Of a stretch of 64,000 nucleotides of DNA, positions 11,016-21,840 are shown piece by piece (position 1 is the first letter of the stretch; each line of letters begins with the position of its first letter). The notes beneath the pieces were generated by a model. It saw only the letters and a list, made by a program, of their open reading frames with translations. It did not search any database and had not been told where the DNA came from. The position numbers were made by a program, and so were the translations under genes. Location of the stretch: positions 266,112,501 through 266,176,500 of the forward strand of contig OY856414.1 in the NCBI GenBank assembly GCA_963693085.1. Direction: 5' to 3'. This DNA is from Alisma plantago-aquatica. Lineage: Eukaryota; Streptophyta; Magnoliopsida; Alismatales; Alismataceae.

Positions 11016-11276
11016 TGTCGGCCGAATTCCAAACTCGGCCGATCCATATATTCTGGAATTTTCTGGGCGGTCGGTCGAGTTACCAACTCAGCCGATCCCT
11101 GTTCGGTCGAGTTTCTATGATGGGAAACTCGGCCGATCCACTGATCGGTCCAAGTTGAAAGTCGACCGATCGGCCGAGTTTCTCCAAGGGAACTCGGCCG
11201 ACAGTCTATCTTTCAGACTTGTCGCTTAGTGGTTCGGCCGAGTTGCCTTTATTGAAACTCGGCCGATCGAACTGTA
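11016..11276. repeat. CpG-rich palindrome array (TCGGCCGA units) in the Copia-1 LTR
   Basis: About seven exact copies of the 8-bp palindrome TCGGCCGA and several degenerate ones lie within 260 bases. Many are extended as TCGGCCGAGTT or its complement AACTCGGCCGA, so neighbouring copies face each other and could form hairpins. The array is 130-390 bp upstream of the TATA box and recurs in the 3' LTR at about 20625-20885. Repeated palindromes upstream of the promoter have been described for Sireviruses (from memory). Confidence 0.85.
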
Positions 11277-11404
11277 CTGGAATGCAGAAAAAGAAATTCC
11301 AACCGTTGGAGGAGTAGGTGGGACTCAAAATAGATCCGTTGCAAGTTGTAAAACGGCTAGTTTGTGCCACTTAACTCTCCCAACCTCAAAGGGACACCCT
11401 CAAC

Positions 11405-11412
11405 TATAAATA
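11405..11412 (+). promoter_or_regulatory. TATA box of the Copia-1 5' LTR
   Basis: TATAAATA lies 716 bases into the LTR. The 3' LTR has the identical motif at the same offset (21014-21021). Confidence 0.75.
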
Positions 11413-12231
11413 GGACCTCTTGGACTTCATTCCAAGGTTGCTCATTCACATATGCTTGGTCCTAGCCTTAGTTGAGTGGTTTCTAATCCTTTGAGCCCCT
11501 TTCTCTCTCTACCTTCAAAGCAAATTCGTGAGTATGAGTGAGTTAGGATCCCATGTATGAGAGCTATCATTTGTAATCTTGTAAAGCTCTCCTTTCCACT
11601 TCTCCCATCTCCATTCTCTATGAAGATTGATTGAAGTTTCTTCTCCGAGTGAAAGAGAAGAAGGTTGCTGTTCTTCCCCGAGTGAAGGAGAAGAAGGCTA
11701 GCTGCTCCAGGCCTCCAAGTGAAGGAGGAAGGTGCTAAAGCTCTCCAAGTGAAGGAGAGGTGCAAGGCAAAGCTCAAGCAAGATAGGTAAATCCTGCAAG
11801 GCTGAAGACTAGAGAAAGAGTGGGTAAGTCCTTTGAAGAAGGTGGAAGACTACTTGCTTGGTGGGTAAGTCCTTGGTGAGGTAGAAGATCTTGGCTTGAT
11901 ATATAAGTCCTTGGATGGTTGGTAGTTGTAGCTTGTAATCTTATTGTGTGATATATATAAGAGAACCAAGTTACAAATCCTAGAGCCTAACCAACTCTAG
12001 GTAGTGGACTGACATTGCTCCTAAGTTTAGGACATGGAACCACTCTAAACCACCTGTCTAAGAGCATGCTTTCCTTGTCTCTTATCCTTGCTTTGTATGT
12101 TAGTTTAGGACATCAAATTGCTGTTTTGAATTAAGTTCTGCACTTAATATAATTTGGTGGTCTAATCACTTTTGTGAAGTTTGTGAAGCTCTATTCAACC
12201 CCCCCCTTCTAGAGCCCATTGATCCAACAAG

Positions 12232-12243
12232 TGGTATCAGAGC
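12232..12243 (+). promoter_or_regulatory. Copia-1 primer binding site (initiator-Met tRNA)
   Basis: TGGTATCAGAGC starts two bases after the LTR end, complementary to the 3' end of plant initiator-Met tRNA. Confidence 0.9.
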
Positions 12244-12279
12244 AGGTCTTCTCCAAGCTACTTCAACAAGTAGGAGAAG

Positions 12280-14325
12280 ATGGGCGATTCAGCTCTTGGG
12301 TCACTCAATCTTGAAGGAAGCTTCTCCATGAGACCCCCGGTCTTCGACGGCACAAACTTCCTATATTGGAAGAGAAGGATGCAATTCTACATCCAAGGCG
12401 TGAGCTACGAGATGTGGAAGATAGTCCATCTCAAGTATGAAGAGCCGAAGGGGAACATCACCTCGTGGACGGAAGATGAGATGAAGCGTGCTCAACTCAA
12501 TGCTAAAGCCGTGAGCATCATCTACGCCGCCCTTTCACCATCGGAGTTCAACCGCATCTCTTCTTGGGACACGGCGCATGAGATTTGGCATAAGTTGTGT
12601 GTCACCTATGAAGGGACGGAGCAAGTCAAGGAGGCCAAAGTCTATATGCTCGGCGGCCTACTTGAGAACTTCAAGATGGGGAAGAATGAAAGAGTTGCGG
12701 ACATGTACACAAGGTTGAATGTCATCTTGAACAGCCTTGCAGCCCTTGGGAGTGTCATGGATAGAGGTACCATCAATGCAAAGATCTTGAGATCTCTTCC
12801 AAAGAGATGGGAGCCAAAGGTCACTTCAATTGAAGAAGTCTACAAGCTGAGCGAGTTGTCAACCGAGGAGCTGGTTGGTAATCTCCAAGCACATGAACCA
12901 AGGCTCGACAAGCAAGAGGAAGAGGAGAAAAGAGAAGAGAAGGAGTCCAAGAAGATGAAGGACACAGCCTTCAAAGCTCAAGTTGAAGAAATGATGCGGC
13001 AACAACAACTTGCCATGAAGTCTCCCTACCCTTCCTCAAGCGAAGATGAAGGTGCAAATGATCATGAAGCCCACTATTCAAAAGGAAGACACTTCAAGGG
13101 CAAGCCATCCTCCTCCACTCCTAGGTGCTACGAGTGTGGTCAAAAGGGCCACTACAAGAATGACTGCCCAAAAGCCAAGAAGGGCTACCATAAGAGAAGC
13201 CACAAGAAGGATGACAAATACAAAAGAGAAGCCAAGTACAAGAAGAAGAACAAGAAGGAGAGACGACCCAAAGATGCAGCTCATGCGGCATGGGAGGAGT
13301 CTTCTACTTCAAGTTCCTCAAGCTCCGAGGATGGTGAATGTCACCTTGCACTCATGGCTTCTACTAGTGAAGAAGTAATTGAGGTAAGTGAGGTAAGCAA
13401 GGTAAGTGATGAAAGCTTACTTGATTTATCTAAGGAAACCCTCATTGAAATGCTTAATGATTGTCAATCATCTTTTGCTAAATGTAAAGCTAAAACAAAA
13501 AGATTAGGAAAGATAGTTGATGATCTCTATACCAAGATTGATATTCTAGATCAAAATGAGAAATTACATCTTGATAGCATAGATTCCTTACAAGGGCAAT
13601 TTCTATACCTTGAACTTCAATATAATGGAGTAGAGGTTGAGAATGGTACTTATCTTAAAACTATTGAAAATCTTAAGATAGAGAACCAAAATTGCCTAGA
13701 TGAGCTAGATGTTCTAAAAACTGAAAATATTGAACTTAAGCTTATTGATGATGCTAGGAGAGATGAAGTGTATTCTTATCAAAGAGAAATTGTTGTCCTT
13801 AAATCTGAAAATGCTAAACTTCTTGCACAAACAAATGATTTATCTTCTAGACCTATCTTGCCTAGAAATGAAGTTGCAAACTTAACTCTTGAAAAAGATT
13901 CTCTTCTTACTAAAGCCCTCTGTCTTGAGGCCGACCTTTTGCATGCTAGAGAAGATCTTGCTAGTTTATCTACTACCATTACAAATCTTAGTGATGATAA
14001 TGCTAAATTAAGATCTACTTTGCAAAGGTTTCTTTCGGGTAAGAAGTCTCTAAATGATGTTCTAGAGCACTCTACCAAACAAGTTGGTACTAGTGGTCTA
14101 GGATACAATGCGACTACTCCAAAAGGTAAGAAGAAGAAGAAGGGTAAGAAAAAGAGTGTGGAAACTCCAATTTTTAATGGAGAGTCTTCCGGCTCTAAAA
14201 ACCCCATGGTATGTATGCATTGCAAATGTGATGATCATTATTCTACCTATTGTCCTTACAAGCCTAAGGGGACCAACCCAAATATGAAATGGGTCCCCAA
14301 GCTAACCCCGGACCCCAAAGTTTGA
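12280..14325 (+). CDS. gag: Copia-1 Gag polyprotein, 681 aa
   Basis: Forms the virus-like particle and binds RNA. Residues about 15-210 fit the Copia gag family (UBN2/DUF4219-like): VFDGTNFLYWKRRMQFYI, then SSWDTAHEIWHKL. A lysine/glutamate-rich stretch follows, then a CCHC zinc knuckle from Cys283 (CYECGQKGHYKNDC), a basic Lys/Arg region, a serine run, and a long coiled-coil-like segment at about 380-610. A second, atypical knuckle starts at Cys645 (CMHCKCDDHYSTYC). The ATG at 12280 is the first after the primer site. The ORF ends at TGA 14323-14325; the same frame then reopens directly into pol. Copia-2 has the same stop at the matching position, so it is unlikely to be a chance mutation. 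Confidence 0.94.
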   Translation: MGDSALGSLNLEGSFSMRPPVFDGTNFLYWKRRMQFYIQGVSYEMWKIVHLKYEEPKGNITSWTEDEMKRAQLNAKAVSIIYAALSPSEFNRISSWDTAHEIWHKLCVTYEGTEQVKEAKVYMLGGLLENFKMGKNERVADMYTRLNVILNSLAALGSVMDRGTINAKILRSLPKRWEPKVTSIEEVYKLSELSTEELVGNLQAHEPRLDKQEEEEKREEKESKKMKDTAFKAQVEEMMRQQQLAMKSPYPSSSEDEGANDHEAHYSKGRHFKGKPSSSTPRCYECGQKGHYKNDCPKAKKGYHKRSHKKDDKYKREAKYKKKNKKERRPKDAAHAAWEESSTSSSSSSEDGECHLALMASTSEEVIEVSEVSKVSDESLLDLSKETLIEMLNDCQSSFAKCKAKTKRLGKIVDDLYTKIDILDQNEKLHLDSIDSLQGQFLYLELQYNGVEVENGTYLKTIENLKIENQNCLDELDVLKTENIELKLIDDARRDEVYSYQREIVVLKSENAKLLAQTNDLSSRPILPRNEVANLTLEKDSLLTKALCLEADLLHAREDLASLSTTITNLSDDNAKLRSTLQRFLSGKKSLNDVLEHSTKQVGTSGLGYNATTPKGKKKKKGKKKSVETPIFNGESSGSKNPMVCMHCKCDDHYSTYCPYKPKGTNPNMKWVPKLTPDPKV

Positions 14326-17300
14326 GTTGGGTTCCGACATCCTCTTTTCTTACAGGTCACAAAGAAATGGATTGTTTATAGTGGCTGCTCTAAGCACATG
14401 ACTGGAGAAATCAGCCATTTCAACAAATTTGTGAAGAAGAAAGGAGGATCGGTAACCTTTGGGGACAACAAAAAGTGTAAGGTTATAGGTGAGGGTGATG
14501 TAGGTAATGAATTGTGCATTAAAAATGTTTTGCTTGTTGATGGCCTACATCACAACTTAATTAGTGTTAGCCAATTATGTGATAATGGTTATCTTGTGCT
14601 TTTCACTTCCTTAGAATGCTTGCTTCTAGATTCCCTGTCCTATAATGTTATATATAAGGGAACTAGAAATGGTAATCTATATGTGATTGTTCTCGATGCT
14701 TTAAAGCCCATACTAAATAGATGCTTAGTCGTGGATAAAAACGATCTTTCGCTTTGGCATCGACGTTTGGGTCATGTGAACTTGCATCAAATGAAGAAAC
14801 TGAACAAAAAGGACTTGGTTCGAGGACTTCCTAAATTGTATTTTGAAAAGGATGAGGAATGTCAACCTTGTACACAAGGGAAACAAACTGAATCCTCCTT
14901 CAAATCCAAAGGAGTCATGAGTACCAAGAGAGTTCTAGAGCTTCTTCATATTGATCTCTTCGGACCTATGAGAACACAAACGCTTCGCGGCTCCAAGTAT
15001 TGTCTTGTTATTGTCGATGATTTTTCTAGATTTACTTGGACTTTATTTCTCGTTTCTAAAAGTGATACACTCGATGTTTTCTCGAGCTTTTGTAAACGAG
15101 TTGAAAACGAAGCTTCTTGTCATGTTGTTTCCATCCGTAGTGATCATGGGGGAGAGTTTGAAAATGATCTTTTTGAATGTTTTTGTGAAAAATCGGGTTA
15201 TTCGCACAATTTCTCTTCTCCTCGCACACCCCAACAAAATGGAGTTGTTGAGAGGAAGAATAGATCGCTACAAGAGATGGCTAGAACCATGCTTCTTGAG
15301 TATGACACTCCTAAGAAGGTTTGGGCTGAAGCCGTTAGCACCTCATGTTTTGTGCAAAACCGAGTTTTCACTCATCCGACTTTTAAGAAAACCCCCTATG
15401 AACTATGGCGTGGTAGGAAGCCGTCAATTGATTTCTTTCATGTGTTTGGATGTCCTTGTTTTGTTTTGAACACCAAGGATTCTCTCGACAAGTTTGATCC
15501 GAAATCGTATAAGGCTTTCTTCCTAGGCTATAGCACTACTAGCAGGGCTTTTAGAGTATTTAACATTGAACTATCTAAAATAGAAGAATCTATAAATGTT
15601 AAATTCATTGAAACTAACCCTGTTATTGGCAAGCATATTGGTGATGATGATGTTGCAGATGAAATCATTCCTATCTTAAAAGAGCTCAACATCAAAGACA
15701 AAGGTAAGCAGGTTGAAGAAGAAGAAAAAGAAGAAGAAAGGAAGGATCCCACTCCCCGCTTTGCAAAGAATCACCCCAAGGAGTTGATCATTGGCAATCC
15801 GTTTGAAAGAGTGAGGACACGAGCTGCACACAACAAAGAACAAGCAAACAGTGCCTTCATCTCTCAACTGGAGCCAAAGAACATCAAAGAGGCCCTTGGC
15901 GATGATGAGTGGATCCTTGCCATGCAAGAAGAGCTTGAGCAGTTCGAGAAGAACCGTGTGTGGACCTTAGTGCCAAGACCAAATGATAGAAAGATCATTG
16001 GTACCAAATGGGTCTACCGCAACAAGCTTGATGAGCAAGGAAAAGTGGTAAGAAACAAAGCAAGGTTAGTAGCACAAGGTTACAATCAACAAGAAGGTAT
16101 TGATTTTGATGAAACCTATGCTCCTGTTGCTAGATTAGAATCTATTCGTATGTTACTTGCCTTTGCTAGTTATAAAAATTTCTTGCTTTATCAAATGGAT
16201 GTTAAAAGTGCGTTTTTAAATGGTACAATCGAGGAGGAAGTATATGTTGCTCAACCTCCAGGCTTTGAAAATGATAAGTTACCCAATCATGTATATTTCT
16301 TGCAAAAAGCTCTCTACGGACTCAAACAAGCACCTAGAGCTTGGTATGAGAAACTAAAGAACTTTTTGTTAGATAATGGGTATATCATGGGCAAAGTTGA
16401 TTGTACTTTATTTCTAAAACACACTTCTACCCATTTTCTCATAATTCAAATTTATGTTGATGATATTATATTTGGCGGAACTGACCTTGATCTTTGCAAA
16501 GAGTTTAGTTCGCTTATGCAGAGTGAATTTGAGATGAGCATGATGGGTGAGCTGACCTTCTTCCTCGGCTTCCAAATCAAACAAACCAAGGAAGGCAACT
16601 TCATCAACCAAGGCAAATACACAACTGAACTACTCAAACGCTTTGGGATGGAGAACATGAAGCCGATGGATACACCCATGTCAAACACTGCCAAACTTGA
16701 CAAGGATGAAGAAGGTGAGAAGGTAGATGAGAAGCTCTATAGAGGTATGATCGGAAGTTTACTTTATTTAACTGCCTCTAGACCTGATATAATGTTTAGT
16801 GTTGGCCTGTGTGCTCGCTTTCAATCAAGCCCTAGGAAATCACATCTTATTGCTGTCAAGAGGATTTTGAGGTACTTAGCCAAAACTCCAAATTTTGGAC
16901 TATGGTATCCTAAGTCAAGGGACTTTACTCTTGTGGCATATAGTGATGCTGACTATGCAGGTTGCTTGATTGATAGAAAGTGCACAAGTGGCACTTGCTT
17001 CCTCTTGGGACCATGCTTGGTGTCTTGGTTCTCCAAGAAACAGAGCACAGTGGCATTATCAACTACCGAAGCTGAATACATTGCAGCCGGAAGTTGTTGT
17101 GCCCAGGTCCTATGGATGAAGCAAATGCTCCAAGACTTTAACATTCATTTTGATGCTTCTCCTATTTTCTGTGATAATACTAGTGCAATCAATCTTTCTT
17201 ATAATCCAATATTGCATAGTAGAGCTAAACACATAGAAGTTCGCCATCATTTTCTCCGTGACCACATTGTCAAAAAGGATATTTATATCACACATGTGGA

Positions 17301-17418
17301 TACGGAAAATCAGTTGGCCGACATTTTCACTAAACCGCTTGCTAGAGAACAATTTAATTTTATTAGATCAAAATTTCTCATAATTTCTCTTGGTGATGTT
17401 GAATTGCTCTCTAATTAG
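14326..17418 (+). CDS. pol: Copia-1 Pol: protease remnant, integrase, reverse transcriptase, RNase H
   Basis: In the same frame as gag, after one TGA; the first internal Met is at 14398 (numbering below starts there). The protease site reads [11 protein letters not shown], with Tyr where Copia elements have the catalytic Asp (14377-14379). Integrase: zinc domain [10 protein letters not shown]...CQPC, then Asp186, Asp249 and Glu285 (D-D35-E). Reverse transcriptase: [24 protein letters not shown], and YVDD from residue 686. RNase [26 protein letters not shown]. No other stop or frameshift up to TAG at 17416-17418. Translation would need readthrough or splicing past the TGA. The following bases end in a pyrimidine run plus CAG (14341-14355), an acceptor-like motif. 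An enzyme set this intact fits recent activity, but the missing protease Asp does not. Confidence 0.93.
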   Translation, partial: VGFRHPLFLQVTKKWIVYSGCSKHMTGEISHFNKFVKKKGGSVTFGDNKKCKVIGEGDVGNELCIKNVLLVDGLHHNLISVSQLCDNGYLVLFTSLECLLLDSLSYNVIYKGTRNGNLYVIVLDALKPILNRCLVVDKNDLSLWHRRLGHVNLHQMKKLNKKDLVRGLPKLYFEKDEECQPCTQGKQTESSFKSKGVMSTKRVLELLHIDLFGPMRTQTLRGSKYCLVIVDDFSRFTWTLFLVSKSDTLDVFSSFCKRVENEASCHVVSIRSDHGGEFENDLFECFCEKSGYSHNFSSPRTPQQNGVVERKNRSLQEMARTMLLEYDTPKKVWAEAVSTSCFVQNRVFTHPTFKKTPYELWRGRKPSIDFFHVFGCPCFVLNTKDSLDKFDPKSYKAFFLGYSTTSRAFRVFNIELSKIEESINVKFIETNPVIGKHIGDDDVADEIIPILKELNIKDKGKQVEEEEKEEERKDPTPRFAKNHPKELIIGNPFERVRTRAAHNKEQANSAFISQLEPKNIKEALGDDEWILAMQEELEQFEKNRVWTLVPRPNDRKIIGTKWVYRNKLDEQGKVVRNKARLVAQGYNQQEGIDFDETYAPVARLESIRMLLAFASYKNFLLYQMDVKSAFLNGTIEEEVYVAQPPGFENDKLPNHVYFLQKALYGLKQAPRAWYEKLKNFLLDNGYIMGKVDCTLFLKHTSTHFLIIQIYVDDIIFGGTDLDLCKEFSSLMQSEFEMSMMGELTFFLGFQIKQTKEGNFINQGKYTTELLKRFGMENMKPMDTPMSNTAKLDKDEEGEKVDEKLYRGMIGSLLYLTASRPDIMFSVGLCARFQSSPRKSHLIAVKRILRYLAKTPNFGLWYPKSRDFTLVAYSDADYAGCLIDRKCTSGTCFLLGPCLVSWFSKKQSTVALSTTEAEYIAAGSCCAQVLWMKQMLQDFNIHFDASPIFCDNTSAINLSYNPILHSRAKHIEVRHHFLRDHIVKKDIYITHVDTENQLADIFTKPLAREQFNFIRSKFLIISLGDVELLSN

Positions 17419-18007
17419 TTGGTTACATCTTATATGTGTAGCTCTTGCTTATAGATGCTTTGTTTGCTAAAAATTTCTTGTTTTTGCATATTTTTTTTCT
17501 AGTTTTTATCTCTTTTTCGGGCTTTTCTCACAAATCGGGTTTTAATCGACAAATAGTACCCTATGATGATGGGAATGTGCCTAAATATGCTTAATATACA
17601 ATCTAGACCAAAAAGAAAAATTGCATTCGGTCATTTGAGGCTAGGGCTAGATTTTAGGTTTTTCCACATCAGGGTTTTGGTCGGCCGAGTTTCCAACTTG
17701 GCCGAACGGTCGGGTACAGGGCACCTGTGCGCTCGATCGGCCGAGTTTCCATTTCCCAAACTCGACCGATCGGCGGCAGACTGGTTTTATTTTAATAGGA
17801 ATTGGCCGACTTGCTCCCTCTCAACTAGAGCAAAGTCGACCGAACCCTAGCCGCATACCCCGACCCTTCCTAACCCTGGTTCTCTCCTCCCTCATTCCGG
17901 CCGTTTTCTCCTCCAATTGACCTTGTGCTTTCGTTCTTGCTGTTCTAGGAGCGTTGCCTGCTCTCTCTCTCCGCGCGGATTGGCTCTTTTCCTTCTTTCT
18001 CCTCTCC
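17419..18007 (+). other. Pol-to-ORF3 spacer of Copia-1, with a second palindrome array
   Basis: No coding signal. At about 17680-17815 it carries further TCGGCCGAGTTTCC-type words and degenerate partners (CTCGACCGATCGG, TTGGCCGAA), the same word family as the LTR array. Copia-2 keeps a decayed version at about 44180-44290. A leader-like pyrimidine-rich stretch (17870-18005) precedes the ORF3 ATG. Confidence 0.7.
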
Positions 18008-19675
18008 ATGAGGTCACAACGCCGGAAACGCACCGTTCCTGCCCCTGCCATGGCGACTCCTCTTGCTCCTAGGTATATAACGTTCGATAATCTCTCGTTT
18101 GTTGACAATGCTGCTGTTTCTCATTACAAAGTGCTCCTTCCTCGCTCTCCTTTCCCTTTTCGAGCTCTACATCAACCAAATAGCTTTCACGCTGACCTCT
18201 TGGAAGCTTATCAAATCTTTCGTACCCATCATCTTGAGGCGTTTTGCATAGAGGATGCCCGCTTCTATAACTTGAAATACAGTACCAAAGCCGTCCGTGA
18301 GTTCTACGCAAATTTGCGGTGGAACTACGACTCTTTGGTCCCCTCCGCGGACACCTCTATTGTATTGACGTCCATGATCGCTGGACAACCTTTCCATATT
18401 ACTGAACGTTCGTTCAATCTCTATCTCAATGGCAATGTTGGCACGGCTGCTTGGATCACCGACTACCCTCTCTATCTTGATCTTTTGTCTCCCTAGGATG
18501 TCTATAAGACAATTGAGGTTGACTTGACCGATATCCACAAGTTTCTCAAGCAACCCAACTTTCCTTATAGAAAAAAGGGTACTTTGCCTTCCTCCGCCCT
18601 TTCCTCTCCTCGCCGCGTTTTGGCGTTTATTCTCAGTTGCAATGTCCATCCAAAGAAGAATCAAACGGACATCGCCGAGAATACGGCTATGATGATGTAT
18701 CTTCTGTTGAACAACCAAGGAGTCAAATGGGCCCGTTACATCCTTCACCATATGACCTGTTTTGACTCGGGAAAGAACACAAAGGGCACACATCTTCCAT
18801 ATCCTGCCCTAATTTGTGGTCTTTTCCAGCATGCCACTGGAAAATCTCTCTTTACCGATTTTCTCTACCGCCCTGATCGTAAAGGAGTTTATATCAGTGA
18901 GACCACTCTTCAAAAGAGTGTGCCTACCCCTGGTGCATCATCTTCCTCAGCTCCACCTCCACCTCCATCTTCCTCAGCTGCACCTCCTCCTCCACCCTCC
19001 ACATCTGCCCCTCCTCCTCCTGAGCCATCCTTCCAGCCTCCTCCGCAGCCTGCCTTTGCTGACTTCCACGTTTCAAATGAGGCCCTCATGGGGTATCTCA
19101 TGCACCAGCAGGCTTACAACATGCAGGTCCAGCAACATCACCATCAGGATCTGTGCCACATCATGTCTTCCATGTCGTTATCTTGCCCTCAGCCCTACCC
19201 CACCTACGAGCCCTACCCCGGTGGTGACTATGCTTCTTACGCGTATAGCCAGTTTTACCCTGCTCCACCCTTTACTGCTTCCGCTGAACCCTCTGCAGGT
19301 GGATGCCCTTCTCCGGTTCTGGCGCTCCCAGGTGGTCGTCTGTCCGAGCTCCTGGCCCAGTACACTTCTTCTGCTCCCCCCATTGAGGTTGCTTATGAGT
19401 TACATGCTCTAGGCATGTCTTGGGCCGAGCAGAGTGCGAGGTGGCCCGGGCGTGCTTCTGGTCCTCCAGACGAGGATATGGCTGACCAGGAGGATGCTGA
19501 GACTGACGCTGATGAGGCTACTGCGACGGATGCTGAGGACGAGGATGAGGATGACGATGCTGATCATGATGCCGAGGCTACACCAGCTGCAGCTCCTCCT
19601 TCTGATGATGGCGATGAGGACTACCAGCCCGACGAGGACATGGATGCTGCAGTTGATGATATCGACATAGAGTAG
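18008..19675 (+). CDS. Copia-1 envelope-like ORF3, interrupted by one in-frame TAG
   Basis: ATG at 18008 (MRSQRRKR) matches the start kept in Copia-2 (MASQRRK). The frame is open to 18493, meets TAG at 18494-18496, and continues in the same frame to 19675, about 555 codons. The part up to about residue 270 resembles the putative plant transposon protein domain found in Athila and Sirevirus third ORFs: VREFYANLRWNYDSLV, then CNVHPKKNQTDIAENTA and VKWARYILHHM. A proline-rich stretch (about 300-345) and a very acidic tail (about 490-555) follow. I see no clear signal peptide or membrane segment, so a true envelope role is unproven. The TAG may be a recent C-to-T change or a readthrough site. Confidence 0.75.
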
Positions 19676-20297
19676 TTTAGCTTAGGAGTTGATGTGTCTA
19701 GTTTTCGTCTCAGATGACCATGTTACATCTCTTTGGACTATGATTGTATTATCTACATTAGGCACATCATCTGAGTTGTACTATTTCTACTCTATGATAT
19801 CCTTGTAGTTTTTGTTTTATGGTTTATGGAAACGCTTCGTATGGTTTATCTTGTAGTGTTTTCCATATTTTGATTAATGACAATGCATTGCTTTCATGGT
19901 TTATCTTGATGTTAATCTGTTTTTCTGTGGAAATGTTTGATTGAGTGTTTTTTGTTGGAGAAGACCTTGCTTTTCTGCTCTTCTACCCCCCTGCCTTTTT
20001 GAGATGACAAAGGGGGAGAAATAGCTCAATCATATTGTTTTTATTGCTTATATGGTTCCTTTCTTGTCTAATTAACTGAAATAAATCTAGACTTGCTTAG
20101 AATCATATAATATACATATGTGCTGTGGTTGCTTGTTTTTTAACTAACCATGCAGGGATGAGTAAGCATGAATTGAGGGGGAGCATTACAAATTGATCAT
20201 TTTTGCATCCCCTTGCAATTCCCTAATAAAAGGTATAATTTTCACATTCTTTTCAATATGTTGAGGAATGGTTTGTCATTGTCAAAAAGGGGGAGAA
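19676..20297 (+). other. Copia-1 3' untranslated region with several polypurine tracts
   Basis: Purine tracts occur at about 20009-20020 (AAAGGGGGAGAA), 20173-20183 (TTGAGGGGGAG) and, next to the LTR, 20284-20297 (AAAAAGGGGGAGAA). The last should prime plus-strand synthesis. Several tracts before the 3' LTR are characteristic of Sireviruses. Confidence 0.8.
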
Positions 20298-21840
20298 TGT
20301 TGACCTAGGTGTCGCACATTGCCCATATTTTGATAATGACTTAACCATTCCATTCATATGTATCTAACAAATCTATTTGAGATTGTTTCAGACATTAGGT
20401 ACAAGAAAAGAATCTCATTTCACTCCAAAGCTACTCATCCAGCACATGCAAAACATGTGACTTTTGATCGTTCTGTAATATAGCCCTTAGAGGCTTAGAA
20501 CAATTGATGTAATCACTTATACTCATGTTTTGTATTGTAACTAAGATGGATAAATTGATTGGGACTCAAAAATCCATCGTTTGTACAGTTTATGAAAATT
20601 CCAAAATACCCATAACAGGGATTTTGTCGGCCGAATTCCAAACTCGGCCGATCCATATATTCTGGAATTTTCTGGGCGGTCGGCCGAGTTACCAACTCAC
20701 CCGATCCCTGTTCGGTCGAGTTTCTATGATGGGAAACTCGGCCGATCCACTGATCGGTCCAAGTTGAAAGTCGACCGATCGGCCGAGTTTCTCCAAGGGA
20801 ACTCGGCCGACAGTCTATCTTTCAGACTTGTCGCTTAGTGGTTCGGCCGAGTTGCCTTTATTGAAACTCGGCCGATCGAACTGTACTGGAATGCAGAAAA
20901 AGAAATTCCAACCGTTGGAGGAGTAGGTGGGACTCAAAATAGATCCGTTGCAAGTTGTAAAACGGCTAGTTTGTGCCACTTAACTCTCCCAACCTCAAAG
21001 GGACACCCTCAACTATAAATAGGACCTCTTGGACTTCATTCCAAGGTTGCTCATTCACATATGCTTGGTCCTAGCCTTAGTTGAGTGGTTTCTAATCCTT
21101 TGAGCCCCTTTCTCTCTCTACCTTCAAAGCAAATTCGTGAGTATGAGTGAGTTAGGATCCCATGTATGAGAGCTATCATTTGTAATCTTGTAAAGCTCTC
21201 CTTTCCACTTCTCCCATCTCCATTCTCTATGAAGATTGATTGAAGTTTCTTCTCCGAGTGAAAGAGAAGAAGGTTGTTGTTCTTCCCCGAGTGAAGGAGA
21301 AGAAGGCTAGCTGCTCCAGGCCTCCAAGTGAAGGAGGAAGGTGCTAAAGCTCTCCAAGTGAAGGAGAGGTGCAAGGCAAAGCTCAAGCAAGATAGGTAAA
21401 TCCTGCAAGGCTGAAGACTAGAGCAAGAGTGGGTAAGTCCTTTGAAGAAGGTGGAAGACTACTTGCTTGGTGGGTAAGTCCTTGGTGAGGTAGAAGATCT
21501 TGGCTTGATATATAAGTCCTTGGATGGTTGGTAGTTGTAGCTTGTAATCTTATTGTGTGATATATATAAGAGAACCAAGTTACAAATCCTAGAGCCTAAC
21601 CAACTCGAGGTAGTGGACTGACATTGCTCCTAAGTTTAGGACATGGAACCACTCTAAACCACCTGTCTAAGAGCATGCTTTCCTTGTCTCTTATCCTTGC
21701 TTTGTATGTTAGTTTAGGACATCAAATTGCTGTTTTGAATTAAGTTCTGCACTTAATATAATTTGGTGGTCTAATCACTTTTGTGAAGTTTGTGAAGCTC
21801 TATTCAACCCCCCCCCCTTCTAGAGCCCATTGATCCAACA
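20298..21840 (+). repeat. Copia-1 3' LTR, 1543 bp
   Basis: Starts TGTTGACC after the terminal polypurine tract and ends GATCCAACA. Differences from the 5' LTR seen by eye: six substitutions and a C run of 10 instead of 8. Confidence 0.96.

Larger units (their letters stand above)
10689..12229 (+). repeat. Copia-1 5' LTR, 1541 bp
   Basis: Starts TGTTGACC and ends GATCCAACA. It carries a palindrome array (11016-11276), a TATA box at 11405 and, downstream of it, several degenerate copies of an AAGTGAAGGAG-like word (11650-11765). It matches the 3' LTR almost base for base. Confidence 0.96.
10689..21840 (+). mobile_element. Copia-1: complete Sirevirus-like Copia retrotransposon, 11.15 kb
   Basis: LTRs at 10689-12229 and 20298-21840 begin TGTTGACC and end CCAACA. 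The insertion is flanked by the 5-bp duplication CTGGT. Order: LTR, initiator-Met primer site, gag, pol (integrase before reverse transcriptase, the Copia order), a spacer with palindromic repeats, an envelope-like ORF, several polypurine tracts, LTR. The long gag, the extra ORF after pol and the repeated polypurine tracts are Sirevirus (SIRE/Opie-type) traits. By eye the LTRs differ at six substitutions plus a 2-bp difference in a C run, about 0.4%. With commonly used plant rates that implies an insertion a few hundred thousand years old or less (inference). Confidence 0.95.

Noticed and set aside
10916..11158. Small ORFs of 80 and 60 residues repeated at 20525-20767
   Set aside because: They are LTR sequence of Copia-1, across the palindrome array, and carry no coding signal.
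12232..12243. tRNA-like sequences at LTR edges as possible tRNA genes
   Set aside because: Only the 12-18 bases complementary to a tRNA 3' end are present; they are primer sites.
13779..14225. 148-residue minus-strand ORF
   Set aside because: Antisense of the coiled-coil and Lys-rich part of Gag.
18167..18793. 208-residue minus-strand ORF
   Set aside because: Antisense of the envelope-like ORF3; no independent coding evidence.
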